Shown: positions 19,745-28,188 of the stretch, in pieces
Layout of the letters: each line of letters begins with the position of its first letter
How positions within the stretch are numbered: the first letter of the stretch is position 1
The notes under the pieces: generated by a model
What the model was told of the DNA's origin: nothing
The model's database searches: none
The model's input: the letters and a program-made list of their open reading frames with translations, nothing else
Made by a program: the position numbers and the translations under genes
Assembly (NCBI RefSeq): GCF_008974285.1
Contig: NZ_BKZV01000004.1
Span: 170,752-234,751 of the forward strand
Length of the DNA: 64,000 nt
Direction: 5' to 3'
Source of the DNA: Thermogemmatispora aurantia
GTDB lineage: Bacteria > Chloroflexota > Ktedonobacteria > Ktedonobacterales > Ktedonobacteraceae

Positions 19745-20953
19745 ATGTTTCTCGACGCTGTGCGCCGGCGCAATCCCGGGCTGCTGCGCTGCGCGGCCCT
19801 GCTGCATCGCAGCGGCGTGATTCCGCCCAATACCTTTGTCTTCGACCGCGGCGCAGTGCGGCGCAATGCGGAGCGCCTGGCGGCACGGGCGGCGACGTTG
19901 GGGCTGGGCCTCTACTACATGGCCAAGCAGATCGCCTACGATGCCCAGCTGGTGGCGGCCATCCGCGCCTCTATTGCGGGAGCAGTAGCAGTCGACTGGA
20001 TGGGAGCCGAGGCGCTGCTAGCTCAGGGGGCGGTGGTGCGGCACGTGGGCCATCTGGTGCCGGTGCCCCAGCGCCTGGTGCCGACCCTGATGGCTCAGGC
20101 GCGGCCCGAAGTCTGGACGCTCCTCGATCTGGAGGCGGCGGCGACCATCAGCCGGGCAGCGCTGGCCTTGGGGCGGGTGCAGCCGGTGCTCTTGCGCATC
20201 AACGGCGGCGACTTTTTTCCCGGTCAGGAGGGCGGTTTCGCGCCGGAGGAGGTGATGGCAGCGGCGACGGCGATCGCGCGCTTGCCCGGCCTGCGCCTGA
20301 GCGGCGTCACCAGCTATCCCTGTTTTACCTGGGACGAAGAGGCGGCCTGCTATCGCCCGACAGCTAACCTGGAGGCCCTGATCGCCTCGGCTGAGCGACT
20401 GCGGGCCGCTGGCTTCGCTATTGAGCAGATCAATGCGCCGGGCAATACCTCGCTGAGCGTGCTGCCGCTGCTGGCGCAGTACGGGGCCAGCCACGGCGAG
20501 CCGGGCCATGCTCTGACCGGCACGACGCCCGAGCAGAGTCTCGGTAGCAGCGAGGAGGAGCCTGCAGTGGTCTACGTCAGCGAGGTCTCGGCCCAACTCC
20601 CCGGGGGGCAGGCCCTGGCCTACGGAGGCGGACTCTATGCCCGCGCCCACGCTCGCCAGGCCCTGGTCGGTGAGAGTCCGGAGGAGCTGGAGGAGCGTGC
20701 GCCCGTGGTGGTGCGCTTTCCTCCACCGCAGTTCATCGATTATCAGTGCTTGTTAGAGCCGCCCCCTGGGCGCCGCCTGCCGACCGGGGCGACGGTGATC
20801 ATGGCCTTCCGCTTCCAGCTCTTTGTCTTGCGCAGCTATCGGGCCGTGGTTGAGCAGGATGACCAGGGAAACTGGCAATTGCTTTCCTTGACACCGCCGA
20901 CTTGGCAGCCGGCTTCTTTGCTGGCTGACCCTTCGGGAAGTGGTGGAGGATGA
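19745..20953 (+). CDS. yhfX: YhfX-family PLP enzyme (alanine-racemase-like barrel)
   Basis: 402-residue fold-type III PLP protein. The N-terminal TIM barrel has its candidate PLP lysine at Lys61 (YYMAKQ), and the motif AQYGASHGEPGHALTGT (about residues 245-261) matches E. coli YhfX closely. The C-terminal third forms the beta domain typical of alanine racemase and decarboxylase relatives. The enzyme probably racemises or decarboxylates an amino acid or an amino-sugar-derived compound. It is the last gene; a perfect hairpin begins one base after its stop codon. A yhfW-type mutase, which lies between yhfV and yhfX in E. coli, is absent here. Confidence 0.87.
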   Translation: MFLDAVRRRNPGLLRCAALLHRSGVIPPNTFVFDRGAVRRNAERLAARAATLGLGLYYMAKQIAYDAQLVAAIRASIAGAVAVDWMGAEALLAQGAVVRHVGHLVPVPQRLVPTLMAQARPEVWTLLDLEAAATISRAALALGRVQPVLLRINGGDFFPGQEGGFAPEEVMAAATAIARLPGLRLSGVTSYPCFTWDEEAACYRPTANLEALIASAERLRAAGFAIEQINAPGNTSLSVLPLLAQYGASHGEPGHALTGTTPEQSLGSSEEEPAVVYVSEVSAQLPGGQALAYGGGLYARAHARQALVGESPEELEERAPVVVRFPPPQFIDYQCLLEPPPGRRLPTGATVIMAFRFQLFVLRSYRAVVEQDDQGNWQLLSLTPPTWQPASLLADPSGSGGG

Positions 20954-20986
20954 GCGGGGCGCCCACTGGAGGAGCGGGCGCCCCGC
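20954..20986 (+). terminator. Hairpin at the end of the yhf operon
   Basis: GCGGGGCGCCC (20954-20964) and GGGCGCCCCGC (20976-20986) form a perfect 11-base stem with an 11-base loop. It starts directly after the yhfX stop. No T-run follows, only CTCTCTC, so it may also act as an mRNA 3' stabiliser. Confidence 0.65.
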
Positions 20987-21168
20987 CTCTCTCGACCGCC
21001 TCGTTGCGGCGAGAGGATAGGACGGGGCGCCCCATGCGCAGAGAGCACCGCATGCAGCACCAAGGCCGGTGGTGCCTGTAGGGAGAGGGGTCTGACTCGT
21101 CGGTCTCTGGCGCGGGTCTCGCCAAAACCGGCCCGGTGCATGTCAGGGGTGCCGTGGGGGGCCACCTC

Positions 21169-22425
21169 CTATGAGAACAGCCCCAGCTCGACCCCCAGAT
21201 GGAGGACATGGGGATGATTGCTATCCCGCTCTAGTAGGCGCTCGTAGAGCTGTTGCACCTGTTCCCTTCCCTGTCGAGATTGCATAAAGCGGGCCAGTCC
21301 CAGGGCTTCCTTAGCGCTGTGGGCACTGGCTTCCAGTTCATTGGCCGCCAGGTGTAGGCGGGCCTCGGTCAGAGAGAAATAGAGCTGCCAGAGCACCAGG
21401 TCTGGTGTCAGGGCTTGCCAGGCCAGGGCCAGCTCCTCGCGCGCCTGCTGCAGGAGCAGGCGGTCGCCCTGCTGTTGGCCGAAGGTCAGCAAGGTTTTGG
21501 CGCGCTCGTGGTGGACGCCAGCCAGGTTTAACTTCAGAAAGGAGCCGTCGTCTTCGGGGGGGCGGCGATAGGCCAGGGTGGTAGCCTGCTCCTGCCAGCG
21601 CCGACATTGGCTGCGCAGCGTCTCGTCCTCGACGGCAAAGGGGGCGTGGGCGGCGGCGCTCACCAGGTAAATGTTGCCCCGGAGCACCGGCTGAACGCGC
21701 TCACTGTACTGTAACGCGCCCTCAGCAGCCCGCTTGGCCTCGACGAGGTTGCCATACTCTAGCTGCGCTTCGGTCAGGCTCATCAGGGTGGCGCCGGCTA
21801 GCTGGGGGTCCTCCAGCTCCTCGGCCAGGCGCAGAGCCGTGTCGTAATAGTGGAGCACGCGCTGGCGAGCGGCGGGGTCGCTGGCTCCCTGGTCGCGCTC
21901 GATCTCGGCGGCCAGGCGGTAGTAGCGGCAGAGCAGGGCCTGCCAGGCTTCGCGATCGTGGGCTGGGGCCTGCTCTACGGCCAGCTCCAGACGGCTCAGA
22001 CAGCGATTCAGACGATAGAGATAGTTGGCGAGCGTGCCCTGACGGCGGGCCTGCCAGGCCAGGGCCAGGATGTCCTCGTAGTGATAGTAGGCGTCTTCGG
22101 CAGCCAGTTCGCTGAGCGGCTCCTGGGCCGTGGGCGTTCCGTGGGCGTCCTGGTAGCCGAGCAGGCGCCAGTCGAGGCCGAGCAGGGCCGGAGGAATGCG
22201 CAGGAGCTTGGCCAGGAAGATCCGACGCGCGGTATCGTTCAGCATGGCGATCGCCTCCCATTCACGCACCGTGCGCCACTCGACGCCGGCGGCAATGGCC
22301 AGGTCTTGCTGCGTCCACCCACGTCGCTTGCGGTAGCAGGCGATGACCGCACCGTGATGCGGCTGGTTGTAGTCGCCGGGCGGGAAGTCGCCGTAGCGAG
22401 ACCACCAGTACGAGCCAGTGATCAT
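21169..22425 (-). CDS. XRE-type helix-turn-helix protein with TPR-like tail (paralogue 1)
   Basis: 418 residues. An N-terminal HTH of the Cro/C1 type lies at about residues 24-62 (ACYRKRRGWTQQDLAIAAGVEWRTVREWE). The remaining 350 residues are Ala/Leu/Glu-rich helices in repeating pairs, characteristic of TPR bundles that bind peptides or partner proteins. No catalytic motif is visible. GGAGGAGGT lies nine bases before the ATG at 22425, and the promoter region contains a 16-base palindrome. It is the most divergent of four such genes within 9 kb; similar proteins are numerous in Ktedonobacteria and are presumed regulators of development or secondary metabolism, but no target is known. Confidence 0.8.
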   Translation of the reverse strand: MITGSYWWSRYGDFPPGDYNQPHHGAVIACYRKRRGWTQQDLAIAAGVEWRTVREWEAIAMLNDTARRIFLAKLLRIPPALLGLDWRLLGYQDAHGTPTAQEPLSELAAEDAYYHYEDILALAWQARRQGTLANYLYRLNRCLSRLELAVEQAPAHDREAWQALLCRYYRLAAEIERDQGASDPAARQRVLHYYDTALRLAEELEDPQLAGATLMSLTEAQLEYGNLVEAKRAAEGALQYSERVQPVLRGNIYLVSAAAHAPFAVEDETLRSQCRRWQEQATTLAYRRPPEDDGSFLKLNLAGVHHERAKTLLTFGQQQGDRLLLQQAREELALAWQALTPDLVLWQLYFSLTEARLHLAANELEASAHSAKEALGLARFMQSRQGREQVQQLYERLLERDSNHPHVLHLGVELGLFS

Positions 22426-22469
22426 CTGTCTGGACCTCCTCCCTTCACTGTAAGCAGTATAACCGTAAT

Positions 22470-22485
22470 CTTTTCAATTGAAAAG
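22470..22485. promoter_or_regulatory. 16-bp palindrome in the divergent promoter region
   Basis: CTTTTCAATTGAAAAG is a perfect inverted repeat between two divergent genes. On the minus strand TTTTCA within it lies 17 bases before TATACT (the complement of 22457-22462), so it overlaps the -35 region of the HTH/TPR gene. ACCGT and ACGGT flank it imperfectly. It is a likely operator, perhaps for the HTH protein itself. Confidence 0.5.
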
Positions 22486-22529
22486 ACGGTAGTTATGATG
22501 CTCATTTCTCCAGTGACATGTTCGGGCTA

Positions 22530-22558
22530 TTGTTAGTATGCCATGCCTGACTTATAAT
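22530..22558 (+). promoter_or_regulatory. Sigma-70-type promoter of the small coiled-coil gene
   Basis: TTGTTA at 22530-22535 and TATAAT at 22553-22558 with a 17-base spacer, facing the gene at 22677. Confidence 0.65.
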
Positions 22559-22620
22559 TGTGGAGAGAGATCGATTTTTGATCTCTCGCCAAATTATGAA
22601 TTATTGTTTAATTGCCGGTC

Positions 22621-22658
22621 CTGGCTCTCTGGCCGAGCCGGCTCGGCCAGAGAGCCAG
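22621..22658. repeat. Perfect 38-bp palindrome
   Basis: The left half CTGGCTCTCTGGCCGAGCC (22621-22639) is followed directly by its exact reverse complement (22640-22658), with no spacer. It lies in the 5' leader between the promoter at 22530 and the ATG at 22677. In RNA it would fold into a very stable hairpin ending 18 bases before the start codon. A regulatory hairpin, a protein-binding palindrome or a recombination end are possible. Confidence 0.85.
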
Positions 22659-22676
22659 AGGCAAAGAGAGGAAGAG

Positions 22677-23000
22677 ATGGAGAGTGACGATCGATCGAGA
22701 GCGCCCCATGATGGCCCTGAGCCGCAAGCTGAGCGCGTGGCCTCTCTCTTGCAGCAGCTGGCTGAGGAGTACGAGGCGGCGCGTCGCGAGCTGGCGCAGG
22801 CCTCGTGTGACTACAGCCGCCGGGCGGTGGTTGAGGCGCATCTGCAGGTGGTGACGGCCTGTCAGGCTGAGCTGAGCCAGTTGCTGGGTGAGGCGCAGGT
22901 TCAGGCTCTGATCAAGGTGCGTCTGGAGGAGGTTGATCGGCGGCTGGCCGCTGAGGAAGGTGGAGGTGCCACGGCGCCGGGGGACCGTCCATTGGCCTGA
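22677..23000 (+). CDS. Small coiled-coil hypothetical protein
   Basis: 107 residues, rich in Glu, Gln, Ala and Leu with heptad-like spacing between about residues 20 and 90 (VASLLQQLAEEYEAARRE and so on), so a helical coiled coil. No known domain was recognised. The frame is open upstream to 22560, but the ATG at 22677 has AGAGGAAG at good distance and lies downstream of a promoter and a large hairpin. It is divergent from the HTH/TPR gene at 21169 and may be its partner. I cannot propose a function. Confidence 0.55.
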   Translation: MESDDRSRAPHDGPEPQAERVASLLQQLAEEYEAARRELAQASCDYSRRAVVEAHLQVVTACQAELSQLLGEAQVQALIKVRLEEVDRRLAAEEGGGATAPGDRPLA

Positions 23001-23216
23001 CTGGCTGCGGCTTCCTCTGCTGACCTGGTTCGCTGGTCTAGTCCAGGCTCCTGCCCAGCCTGGACCGGTGGTTAGCGGTCTGCTTCTCTGGCTTCCGGCA
23101 AGACTCGTCTGGGTCTCTTCTGGCACGGGCCTGGTCTCCTTTCTGTGTTTCTGTGTGGTTTTGTCCTTCTTCTTCCTTGTTGGCTCTCCTGGTAAGCTGA
23201 CCGAGGCGGAGGGTGC

Positions 23217-23762
23217 TCAATTGAGGCCCTCACGCCGCGGGTAATAGCGTAGGGTGCGGGCGAGATAGCGGATGAGGCGCTGGCCCATGTGTAGCTCCGG
23301 GGGGCACGGCTGGAGACTGCGGCAGCGCTGCAACCGGCGCAGGGCGCTTTCGCTGAGGCCCAGCAGCCAGCGAAGCTGGCGAATCTCTGGTTCGCTGAAA
23401 TAGAGCGGAGAGTCGGGGTCATGTTCCAGGATCTCCTGAGTGCGGGTCTGCAGCAGGCTGATGCCTTGCTCCAGTTCGATCAGGATCTCTAGCATGCAGT
23501 GGTCGTCGGTGTTCAGCTCGGGAAGGGGGCTTTCCAGCTCACTGATCTGCTGGTTCTCCCGCCAGCGCTGCCAGTGGGCCTGAGCATGTGGTGAGAGCAG
23601 CTCGCTGGCCAGGGTTTGGAGATCTTCAAGGGTGCGCCTGGCCAGCACCCACTCGAGCAGTCCTGGCAGGGGGAATGGTTGCGAGTTGGCCAGGATGGGG
23701 TGAGTGGAGCGATGGCGGCGTTTGGGTGACTGGCGCCCTTTCTTGTGTTTGTGGCGGCTCAT
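23217..23762 (-). CDS. Hypothetical helical protein, last gene of a three-gene operon
   Basis: 181 residues. The first 20 are strongly basic (SRHKHKKGRQSPKRRHR), suggesting nucleic-acid or membrane-surface contact; the rest is helical with a Leu/Arg-rich C-terminus. It belongs to no family I recognise. The ATG at 23762 overlaps the stop of the methyltransferase gene (ATGA), so it is translationally coupled to it. The 54-base extension upstream of this ATG is read only because the genes overlap. It may be a partner or substrate of the methyltransferase. Confidence 0.65.
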   Translation of the reverse strand: MSRHKHKKGRQSPKRRHRSTHPILANSQPFPLPGLLEWVLARRTLEDLQTLASELLSPHAQAHWQRWRENQQISELESPLPELNTDDHCMLEILIELEQGISLLQTRTQEILEHDPDSPLYFSEPEIRQLRWLLGLSESALRRLQRCRSLQPCPPELHMGQRLIRYLARTLRYYPRREGLN

Positions 23763-24625
23763 GGCTTGCACCCCCAGACGGCCAGGAGGCCGCAGTGTGT
23801 GCCGTGGTGCTCCCATTCGGCGGGCAGGGCGGCCAGGGTCTCCTTTACCTGAGAGAGGGGGACCTGGTTGACGCTGGCCAGAGCGGGGGCGACGCTCTCC
23901 AGGGAGGCGAGCAGGTCCTGACGGAAGAGGGGGGCGCCATGTGCTTTGCCCGCGAGAGGGGCCTGACAGTGGCGTACGACCGGGTCGAGGCCGAGGCTGC
24001 GCAGCCAGTCGGGGAGCTGGAGGGGGGCGGCCATGTGCAGACCGCGCCGGGCGGCCAGGGCTTCGAACCAGGTGCGGACCTGGGCATGGCGTGGGCCTTC
24101 GTGGAAGACTTCATTGGTGGCTTCGACGAGTTCGAGCCAGCCGCCGGGTCGGGTGACGCGCAGCAGGTCGGCGAGGACGCCGGGCCAGGCGGTGAGGGGG
24201 ATGGCGGCGGCGAGGAGGCGCTGATGGACGTAGTCGAAGGAGGCGTCGGGGAAGGGGAGGCCGCTGAGGAGGTCGGCCTGGATGGATTGGCAGCGTGGGG
24301 GCAGGGGGCTACGCAGGAGGGAGAGGTCTTTGTCGAGGGCGATGAGCCGGGCCTGGCGCCAGCGGCGGGCGGCCTCGCGCAGCCAGATGCCGGTACCGCT
24401 GCCGACGTCGAGGATGGCCTGCGGGTGCTGGACGGGGGCGAGGAAGTGGGTGCCGAGCAGTTGGCGCAGGGCGAAGTGTTGCAGGTCGAGGCGGTCCTGT
24501 TCCTGGCGGGAGCGGGGCAGGACGTAGGGGTCGTCCGGCCCGCTGGGCGCCAGGGAGCCGGCGGCGGCCTGGGCAGCCTGGCTGGCTGGAAAGCCGAGCA
24601 GACGGGTAAGCCAGTGGCGGATCAT
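23759..24625 (-). CDS. Class I SAM-dependent methyltransferase
   Basis: 288 residues with a Rossmann-like methyltransferase fold. SAM-binding motif I is ILDVGSGTG (about 71-79), followed by an acidic motif II (IALDKD, 95-100), a motif-III-like QADLLSGLPFPDASFD and a post-motif segment RPGGWLELVE. The substrate is not evident; the family covers small molecules, lipids and quinones. The start at 24625 (MIRHWLTRLLGF) overlaps the stop of the upstream Cys-rich gene; an extension to 24685 would run into that gene. It is the middle gene of an overlapping minus-strand operon located among HTH/TPR regulators. Confidence 0.82.
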   Translation of the reverse strand: MIRHWLTRLLGFPASQAAQAAAGSLAPSGPDDPYVLPRSRQEQDRLDLQHFALRQLLGTHFLAPVQHPQAILDVGSGTGIWLREAARRWRQARLIALDKDLSLLRSPLPPRCQSIQADLLSGLPFPDASFDYVHQRLLAAAIPLTAWPGVLADLLRVTRPGGWLELVEATNEVFHEGPRHAQVRTWFEALAARRGLHMAAPLQLPDWLRSLGLDPVVRHCQAPLAGKAHGAPLFRQDLLASLESVAPALASVNQVPLSQVKETLAALPAEWEHHGTHCGLLAVWGCKP

Positions 24626-24819
24626 GCGTGCTCCTCCTCTTCTGTGGTCTGGCGGGAGAGCAGGCGATGTAACTGAACAGCCCACTGCGAGCGCGGTAGG
24701 CGCGGCAGAACAATGGGCTGCGGCGCGGTGAGGCAGAGGTCACGCAGGCGACAGCGCGCGCAAGGGCGCACGAGCTGCCCGGGCGCTCGGTATGAAACAG
24801 GTTGGGGTGCGGTGGCCAT
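24622..24819 (-). CDS. Small Cys-containing protein upstream of the methyltransferase
   Basis: 65 residues with Cys20-x2-Cys23-x5-Cys29 (RPCARCRLRDLC), a possible metal or Fe-S site with too few ligands for a full cluster in a monomer. AAGGAGGAAA lies at proper distance before the ATG at 24819. The stop overlaps the methyltransferase start by ATGA. The frame extends to 24876, but only the shorter start has a ribosome binding site. It may act as an accessory or redox-sensing subunit. No family was recognised. Confidence 0.6.
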   Translation of the reverse strand: MATAPQPVSYRAPGQLVRPCARCRLRDLCLTAPQPIVLPRLPRSQWAVQLHRLLSRQTTEEEEHA

Positions 24820-24940
24820 TGGCCGATTTCCTCCTTCTTTTATCGCTGCAATAGTCCCTCTGCAGCAAAGGTGCATGCTGCCAAAGCTCTTATCAATCCA
24901 AGTTCTCCTTGGAACGGCTACTTTATCATTGGCCCCTTCT

Positions 24941-25055
24941 TATCCTAAGAGGCCGCTCCTGACCTTTGCTATGTAGCTGGGCCAAAGCTGAAATTCCATT
25001 TCTGGATGCATCTGCCTGCCAGGCAGCAGTCTTCCTTGCCGTGGAGGCTGCTGCC
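24941..25055. repeat. 115-bp duplicated element, copy A
   Basis: Matches 28189-28303 at 103 of 115 positions by hand alignment, without gaps, in the same orientation. Both begin TATCCTAAGA and include CTATGTAGCTGGGC and CATTTCTGGATGCAT. Neither copy encodes a plausible protein. Confidence 0.8.
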
Positions 25056-25298
25056 CCAGCCCTGCCCTGAGAGGAGCAACAGTCTCTTTCTCTTTCCAGG
25101 TGCTGGGGAAACGTCACCATAAGGACCCCTGGCTTGTAGGGTGGTTGTCACTAGCGGTTCTATTTGAATGGATAAATCGCCATACATATCGCGTTACTAT
25201 CCATGAGTATAGCCTGCGTTTCTGGCAGGGAGCCTTATCTAAGCTATCAGTTCTGCAGGATTTCCCTTCAGTTGTAAAGGCTTGGCCAGCATTGAGTG

Positions 25299-25310
25299 GT
25301 GTTAACACCG
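25299..25310. promoter_or_regulatory. GGTGTTAACACC palindrome upstream of an HTH/TPR gene
   Basis: Perfect 12-base inverted repeat about 31 bases before a TATACT box (25342-25347) that could be the -10 element of the gene at 25430. It is a possible operator or activator site; no good -35 box is seen. Confidence 0.35.
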
Positions 25311-25429
25311 CTCTTTCTTCTGCAGAGACTCTTGTCTGTGTTATACTGTCGATAGTTGATGGATAGATTGAGGGCGGAAAGTGAGGAAGAAAGACGCTGT
25401 GTTTATAGGAAGAGGAGGAGTGTCTGTAG

Positions 25430-26767
25430 ATGGGGCCGCTGGATGACGATCCTGGTAAACAGCTGCAGAGAAAGGTCAATCTGCTTTTGCGTACAGCGCG
25501 AATGCAGCGCGGCTGGAGTCAGCAACAATTAGCAGACTTTGCGGGCATTAGTGTTGCGACAGTAGAGCGTGCAGAGCGTGGAGAGCCGATCCGCATAGAT
25601 AGCGTACAGCGTCTCTGCCAATGCCTGGGACGTACGCCGGAAGAGTTAGGATTAGTCCCTCCTTTGGTAGGAACAGGACAGATATCGGCAGGACCGTCAG
25701 CTGCCCTGTTGCGAGGATCATCGATTTCTGCTGCTGTGCCCCCTTTCACTACGGGCTTTGTGCAAACAGAAAAAGATGCCAACGACGAGGAAGAGGCCAT
25801 GAAGAGACGAGATGCTAGCTTGCTCCTTGCCAGCCTTGCAGGGGGGATGATTGCAGTTCCATCCAGCTCAATTGCTTCTATTGCCTCCCTGTGGTCAGAT
25901 GAGCTTTTGGCCCTCTACAGGCGAGCTGTAGAAGCATGCCAGGGCCTCTACAATGAAGGTAAATTTATCTATCTAGAGGCTATCCTCCCTCTCTATATTC
26001 AGCAGCTTAGCGCCCTTGCAGAACGTACTTCGCCGCTGCAGCGAGAATCTGCCCGTCTGGCTGCTTCAGCCTGTGAGTTGGGATGTGCCCTTGCGACTGA
26101 ACGCACTGATTTTGGTACAGCGATCCAGTACGGCAAACGAGCCCTCGACTTTGCGCGGCAAGCTCAGGATGCAAGCCTCTCTGTTGTTGCTTGTATACGC
26201 CTTGCTAATGTCGGTTGGCACCAGGGACAAGGGACTGTCGCCATACGTGCCTACCGGCGCGCATTGACCTTTGTAGATGAGGAAAAGTCGTCTATCTCTC
26301 CTGCCTTGAAGGGGCGAATCTACGCCGGCCTAGCTGAGGCTTCAGCGCTCTGTGGAGATCGAGCAGGGGCCAGTCAAGCGCTTGACCTGGCCTACCAGCA
26401 TTATGTTGCCGAGAATGGTCCACGCCGCTATGCGCTCTACATCTTTGGTGACGTTCAGACGCGTCTTTTGCTTGGGCAAATACATGAAGCACGCTCAGCC
26501 TTGGAGCAAGCAGCCAGGGAGATTCCTCCAGAGACCCTCACCGGCATCTACCGCGTGGATTTCCTTTATTACCAGGCTGCTCTTGCCCATGCCCAAGGGG
26601 ATCTTGAAGCGGAATGCACATTCCTTGTTAATGGGATTTATCAAGCCAGGAGTATAGAGTCACGTCTTTACTTTCATAAATTTGCGAATAGCTACCAAGC
26701 GCTTAAATTGCAATGGAAGCATGAAAAGAGAGTGACGAGCTTAGAGGAGCATTTTCAGCTCTGGTAG
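25430..26767 (+). CDS. XRE-type HTH/TPR protein with an internal RR-hydrophobic segment (paralogue 2)
   Basis: 445 residues. The HTH lies at about 16-70 (RGWSQQQLADFAGISVATVERAERGE). A variable linker follows, then a segment starting EAMKRRDASLLLASLAGGM (about 123-140) that resembles a twin-arginine signal but sits inside the protein, then TPR-like helices to the end. Similar RR-plus-hydrophobic insertions occur in related proteins as far as I recall, and may be a membrane-docking or vestigial signal. The tail aligns with the neighbouring gene at 26802 (RALxxA, LKGRIYAGLAE, FGDVQTRLLLGQ). Its coding DNA is visibly less GC-rich than its neighbours, with codons such as TTA and AGA, suggesting acquisition or a different history. 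Targets are unknown. Confidence 0.8.
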   Translation: MGPLDDDPGKQLQRKVNLLLRTARMQRGWSQQQLADFAGISVATVERAERGEPIRIDSVQRLCQCLGRTPEELGLVPPLVGTGQISAGPSAALLRGSSISAAVPPFTTGFVQTEKDANDEEEAMKRRDASLLLASLAGGMIAVPSSSIASIASLWSDELLALYRRAVEACQGLYNEGKFIYLEAILPLYIQQLSALAERTSPLQRESARLAASACELGCALATERTDFGTAIQYGKRALDFARQAQDASLSVVACIRLANVGWHQGQGTVAIRAYRRALTFVDEEKSSISPALKGRIYAGLAEASALCGDRAGASQALDLAYQHYVAENGPRRYALYIFGDVQTRLLLGQIHEARSALEQAAREIPPETLTGIYRVDFLYYQAALAHAQGDLEAECTFLVNGIYQARSIESRLYFHKFANSYQALKLQWKHEKRVTSLEEHFQLW

Positions 26768-26801
26768 TAAGCGAAGGGTTCCCGTCGGGCTAGCCGGTTC
26801 C

Positions 26802-27986
26802 ATGAACAGGCAATCGAGGGCATTGCGTCTGGCGCGCAAGCGTCGCGGGTGGAGTCAGCGCGAGCTGGCCGATTTTGCGGGGGTCTCGCTCTCGACGGTC
26901 GAGCGGGCTGAACGCGGGGAGGCGATCCGCATTGATAGCATCCAGCGTTTGTGTCGCTGTCTTGAGGCCTCGCCCGAAGCGTTGGGCCTCTTGGGCTTGC
27001 CAGCCGAGGAAGGTTCTGGCCGTGCTCTGGCTGAGGATCTGCGTGAGTTGATGGCGCCTGCCGGCCAGGAGTTGCCGCCACTCGCCCAGCTTTGCGCTCA
27101 AGACCTGCTGGCTGCCTATCAGCGAGGCATCAGGGCCCTGCAAGATCTCTACTTTGGCGGCGCCCCTGCTCAGGTAGAGGCCCTGCTGCCCCTCTATAGG
27201 GAGCAAATCATGCTGCTGGCCCAGTCGCCGACGCTGAGCCAGGCAGGAGCCGCGGCGCTGGCGGCTCAGGCCCAGTTGCTGACCTGCGAGCTGGCGACCG
27301 ATCGCGAAGACTTCGGACAGGCGGCGCGGGCTGGTAAGCGGGCGCTGGAACTGGCCAGGCGAGCCGGCGATCGCAATCTGGCAATAGCGGCCTGGATTGG
27401 CCTGGCTAACCTCCATTTTCACCAGCGACAGAGTGCGGCAGCCCTGGCCTGCTACCAGCAGGCTGTGGCGCACTTCACGCCGGCGGTCACGCCCCTGCTG
27501 AAAGGGCGGACGTACGCAGGACTGGCGGAAGTGTCTGCTATGCGCCAGGCCAGGCAAGAAGCGCTCCGCGCCAGGGAACTGGCTTACGAGCACTATCCGC
27601 AGCGGCCTGAAGAGGACCCAGCCTATAGCTATCAGCGGTCGAGCCGCTACTCGCTCTATGTCTTTGGAGATGCGCAGACACAGCTCTTTCTGGGGCAGCC
27701 GAAAGCGGCAGAGAAGGCGCTGCAGGCATTGGAGGGGGAGACGAGCGATCCAGAGCAGGAACCTATCACAAGGGTGGATCTGCTCTACTACTATGCGCAG
27801 GTGCGCCTGCAGCAGGGATCGATGGAAGAGGCCGGCAGCGTCGTGGCTGAGGCGGTGCAGTTGGCGCACCGGTTGGGGTCGCGGCTCTACTTCAACAAGC
27901 TGGCAGAGGTCTATGAGCGTCTGCGGGAGCGCTGGCCGCATGAGCGGCAGATTGGGGCGCTGGAGGATCTCTTTGATCCCTGGTAG
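26802..27986 (+). CDS. XRE-type HTH/TPR protein (paralogue 3)
   Basis: 394 residues. HTH at about 6-55 (RGWSQRELADFAGVSLSTVERAERGEAIRIDSIQ, here quoted in part), nearly identical in layout to that of the gene ending 34 bases upstream, but without its linker and RR segment. The rest is TPR-like: KGRTYAGLAE, YVFGDAQTQLFLGQ and RVDLLYYYAQ align with the neighbour. The pair is an old tandem duplication with strong divergence in base composition, this copy being GC-rich like the genome. The HTH recognition helices are very similar, so both may bind the same operator and exchange in dimers. Confidence 0.8.
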   Translation: MNRQSRALRLARKRRGWSQRELADFAGVSLSTVERAERGEAIRIDSIQRLCRCLEASPEALGLLGLPAEEGSGRALAEDLRELMAPAGQELPPLAQLCAQDLLAAYQRGIRALQDLYFGGAPAQVEALLPLYREQIMLLAQSPTLSQAGAAALAAQAQLLTCELATDREDFGQAARAGKRALELARRAGDRNLAIAAWIGLANLHFHQRQSAAALACYQQAVAHFTPAVTPLLKGRTYAGLAEVSAMRQARQEALRARELAYEHYPQRPEEDPAYSYQRSSRYSLYVFGDAQTQLFLGQPKAAEKALQALEGETSDPEQEPITRVDLLYYYAQVRLQQGSMEEAGSVVAEAVQLAHRLGSRLYFNKLAEVYERLRERWPHERQIGALEDLFDPW

Positions 27987-28188
27987 AGGGAGCGGGTGGG
28001 GAGGTACCCAGGAAAAGGCTGACCTGCAAGGAGCTGGGAGCCAGCGAGGGAGACGGACAAACATCTGATCTCCTTCCTCTCTCTTCTCTCCAATAAAAGC
28101 TTGTTGCTTACCAGCATGTAGAACTGAAGCTGTGAAGCTGTCAGGGGCCAGGGCGGGCACAGTCTTCTCTTATTTACTTGTCTGCTTC

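Larger units (their letters stand above)
24820..25429. other. Divergent intergenic region with duplicated element
   Basis: No gene is supported in these 610 bases. They contain one copy of a 115-base repeat (24941-25055), a 12-base palindrome at 25299-25310 and a TATACT box at 25342-25347 before the next gene. Base composition is lower in GC than the surroundings. Confidence 0.55.

Noticed and set aside
26790..28160. 456-codon minus-strand frame
   Set aside because: Antisense shadow of the HTH/TPR gene at 26802.
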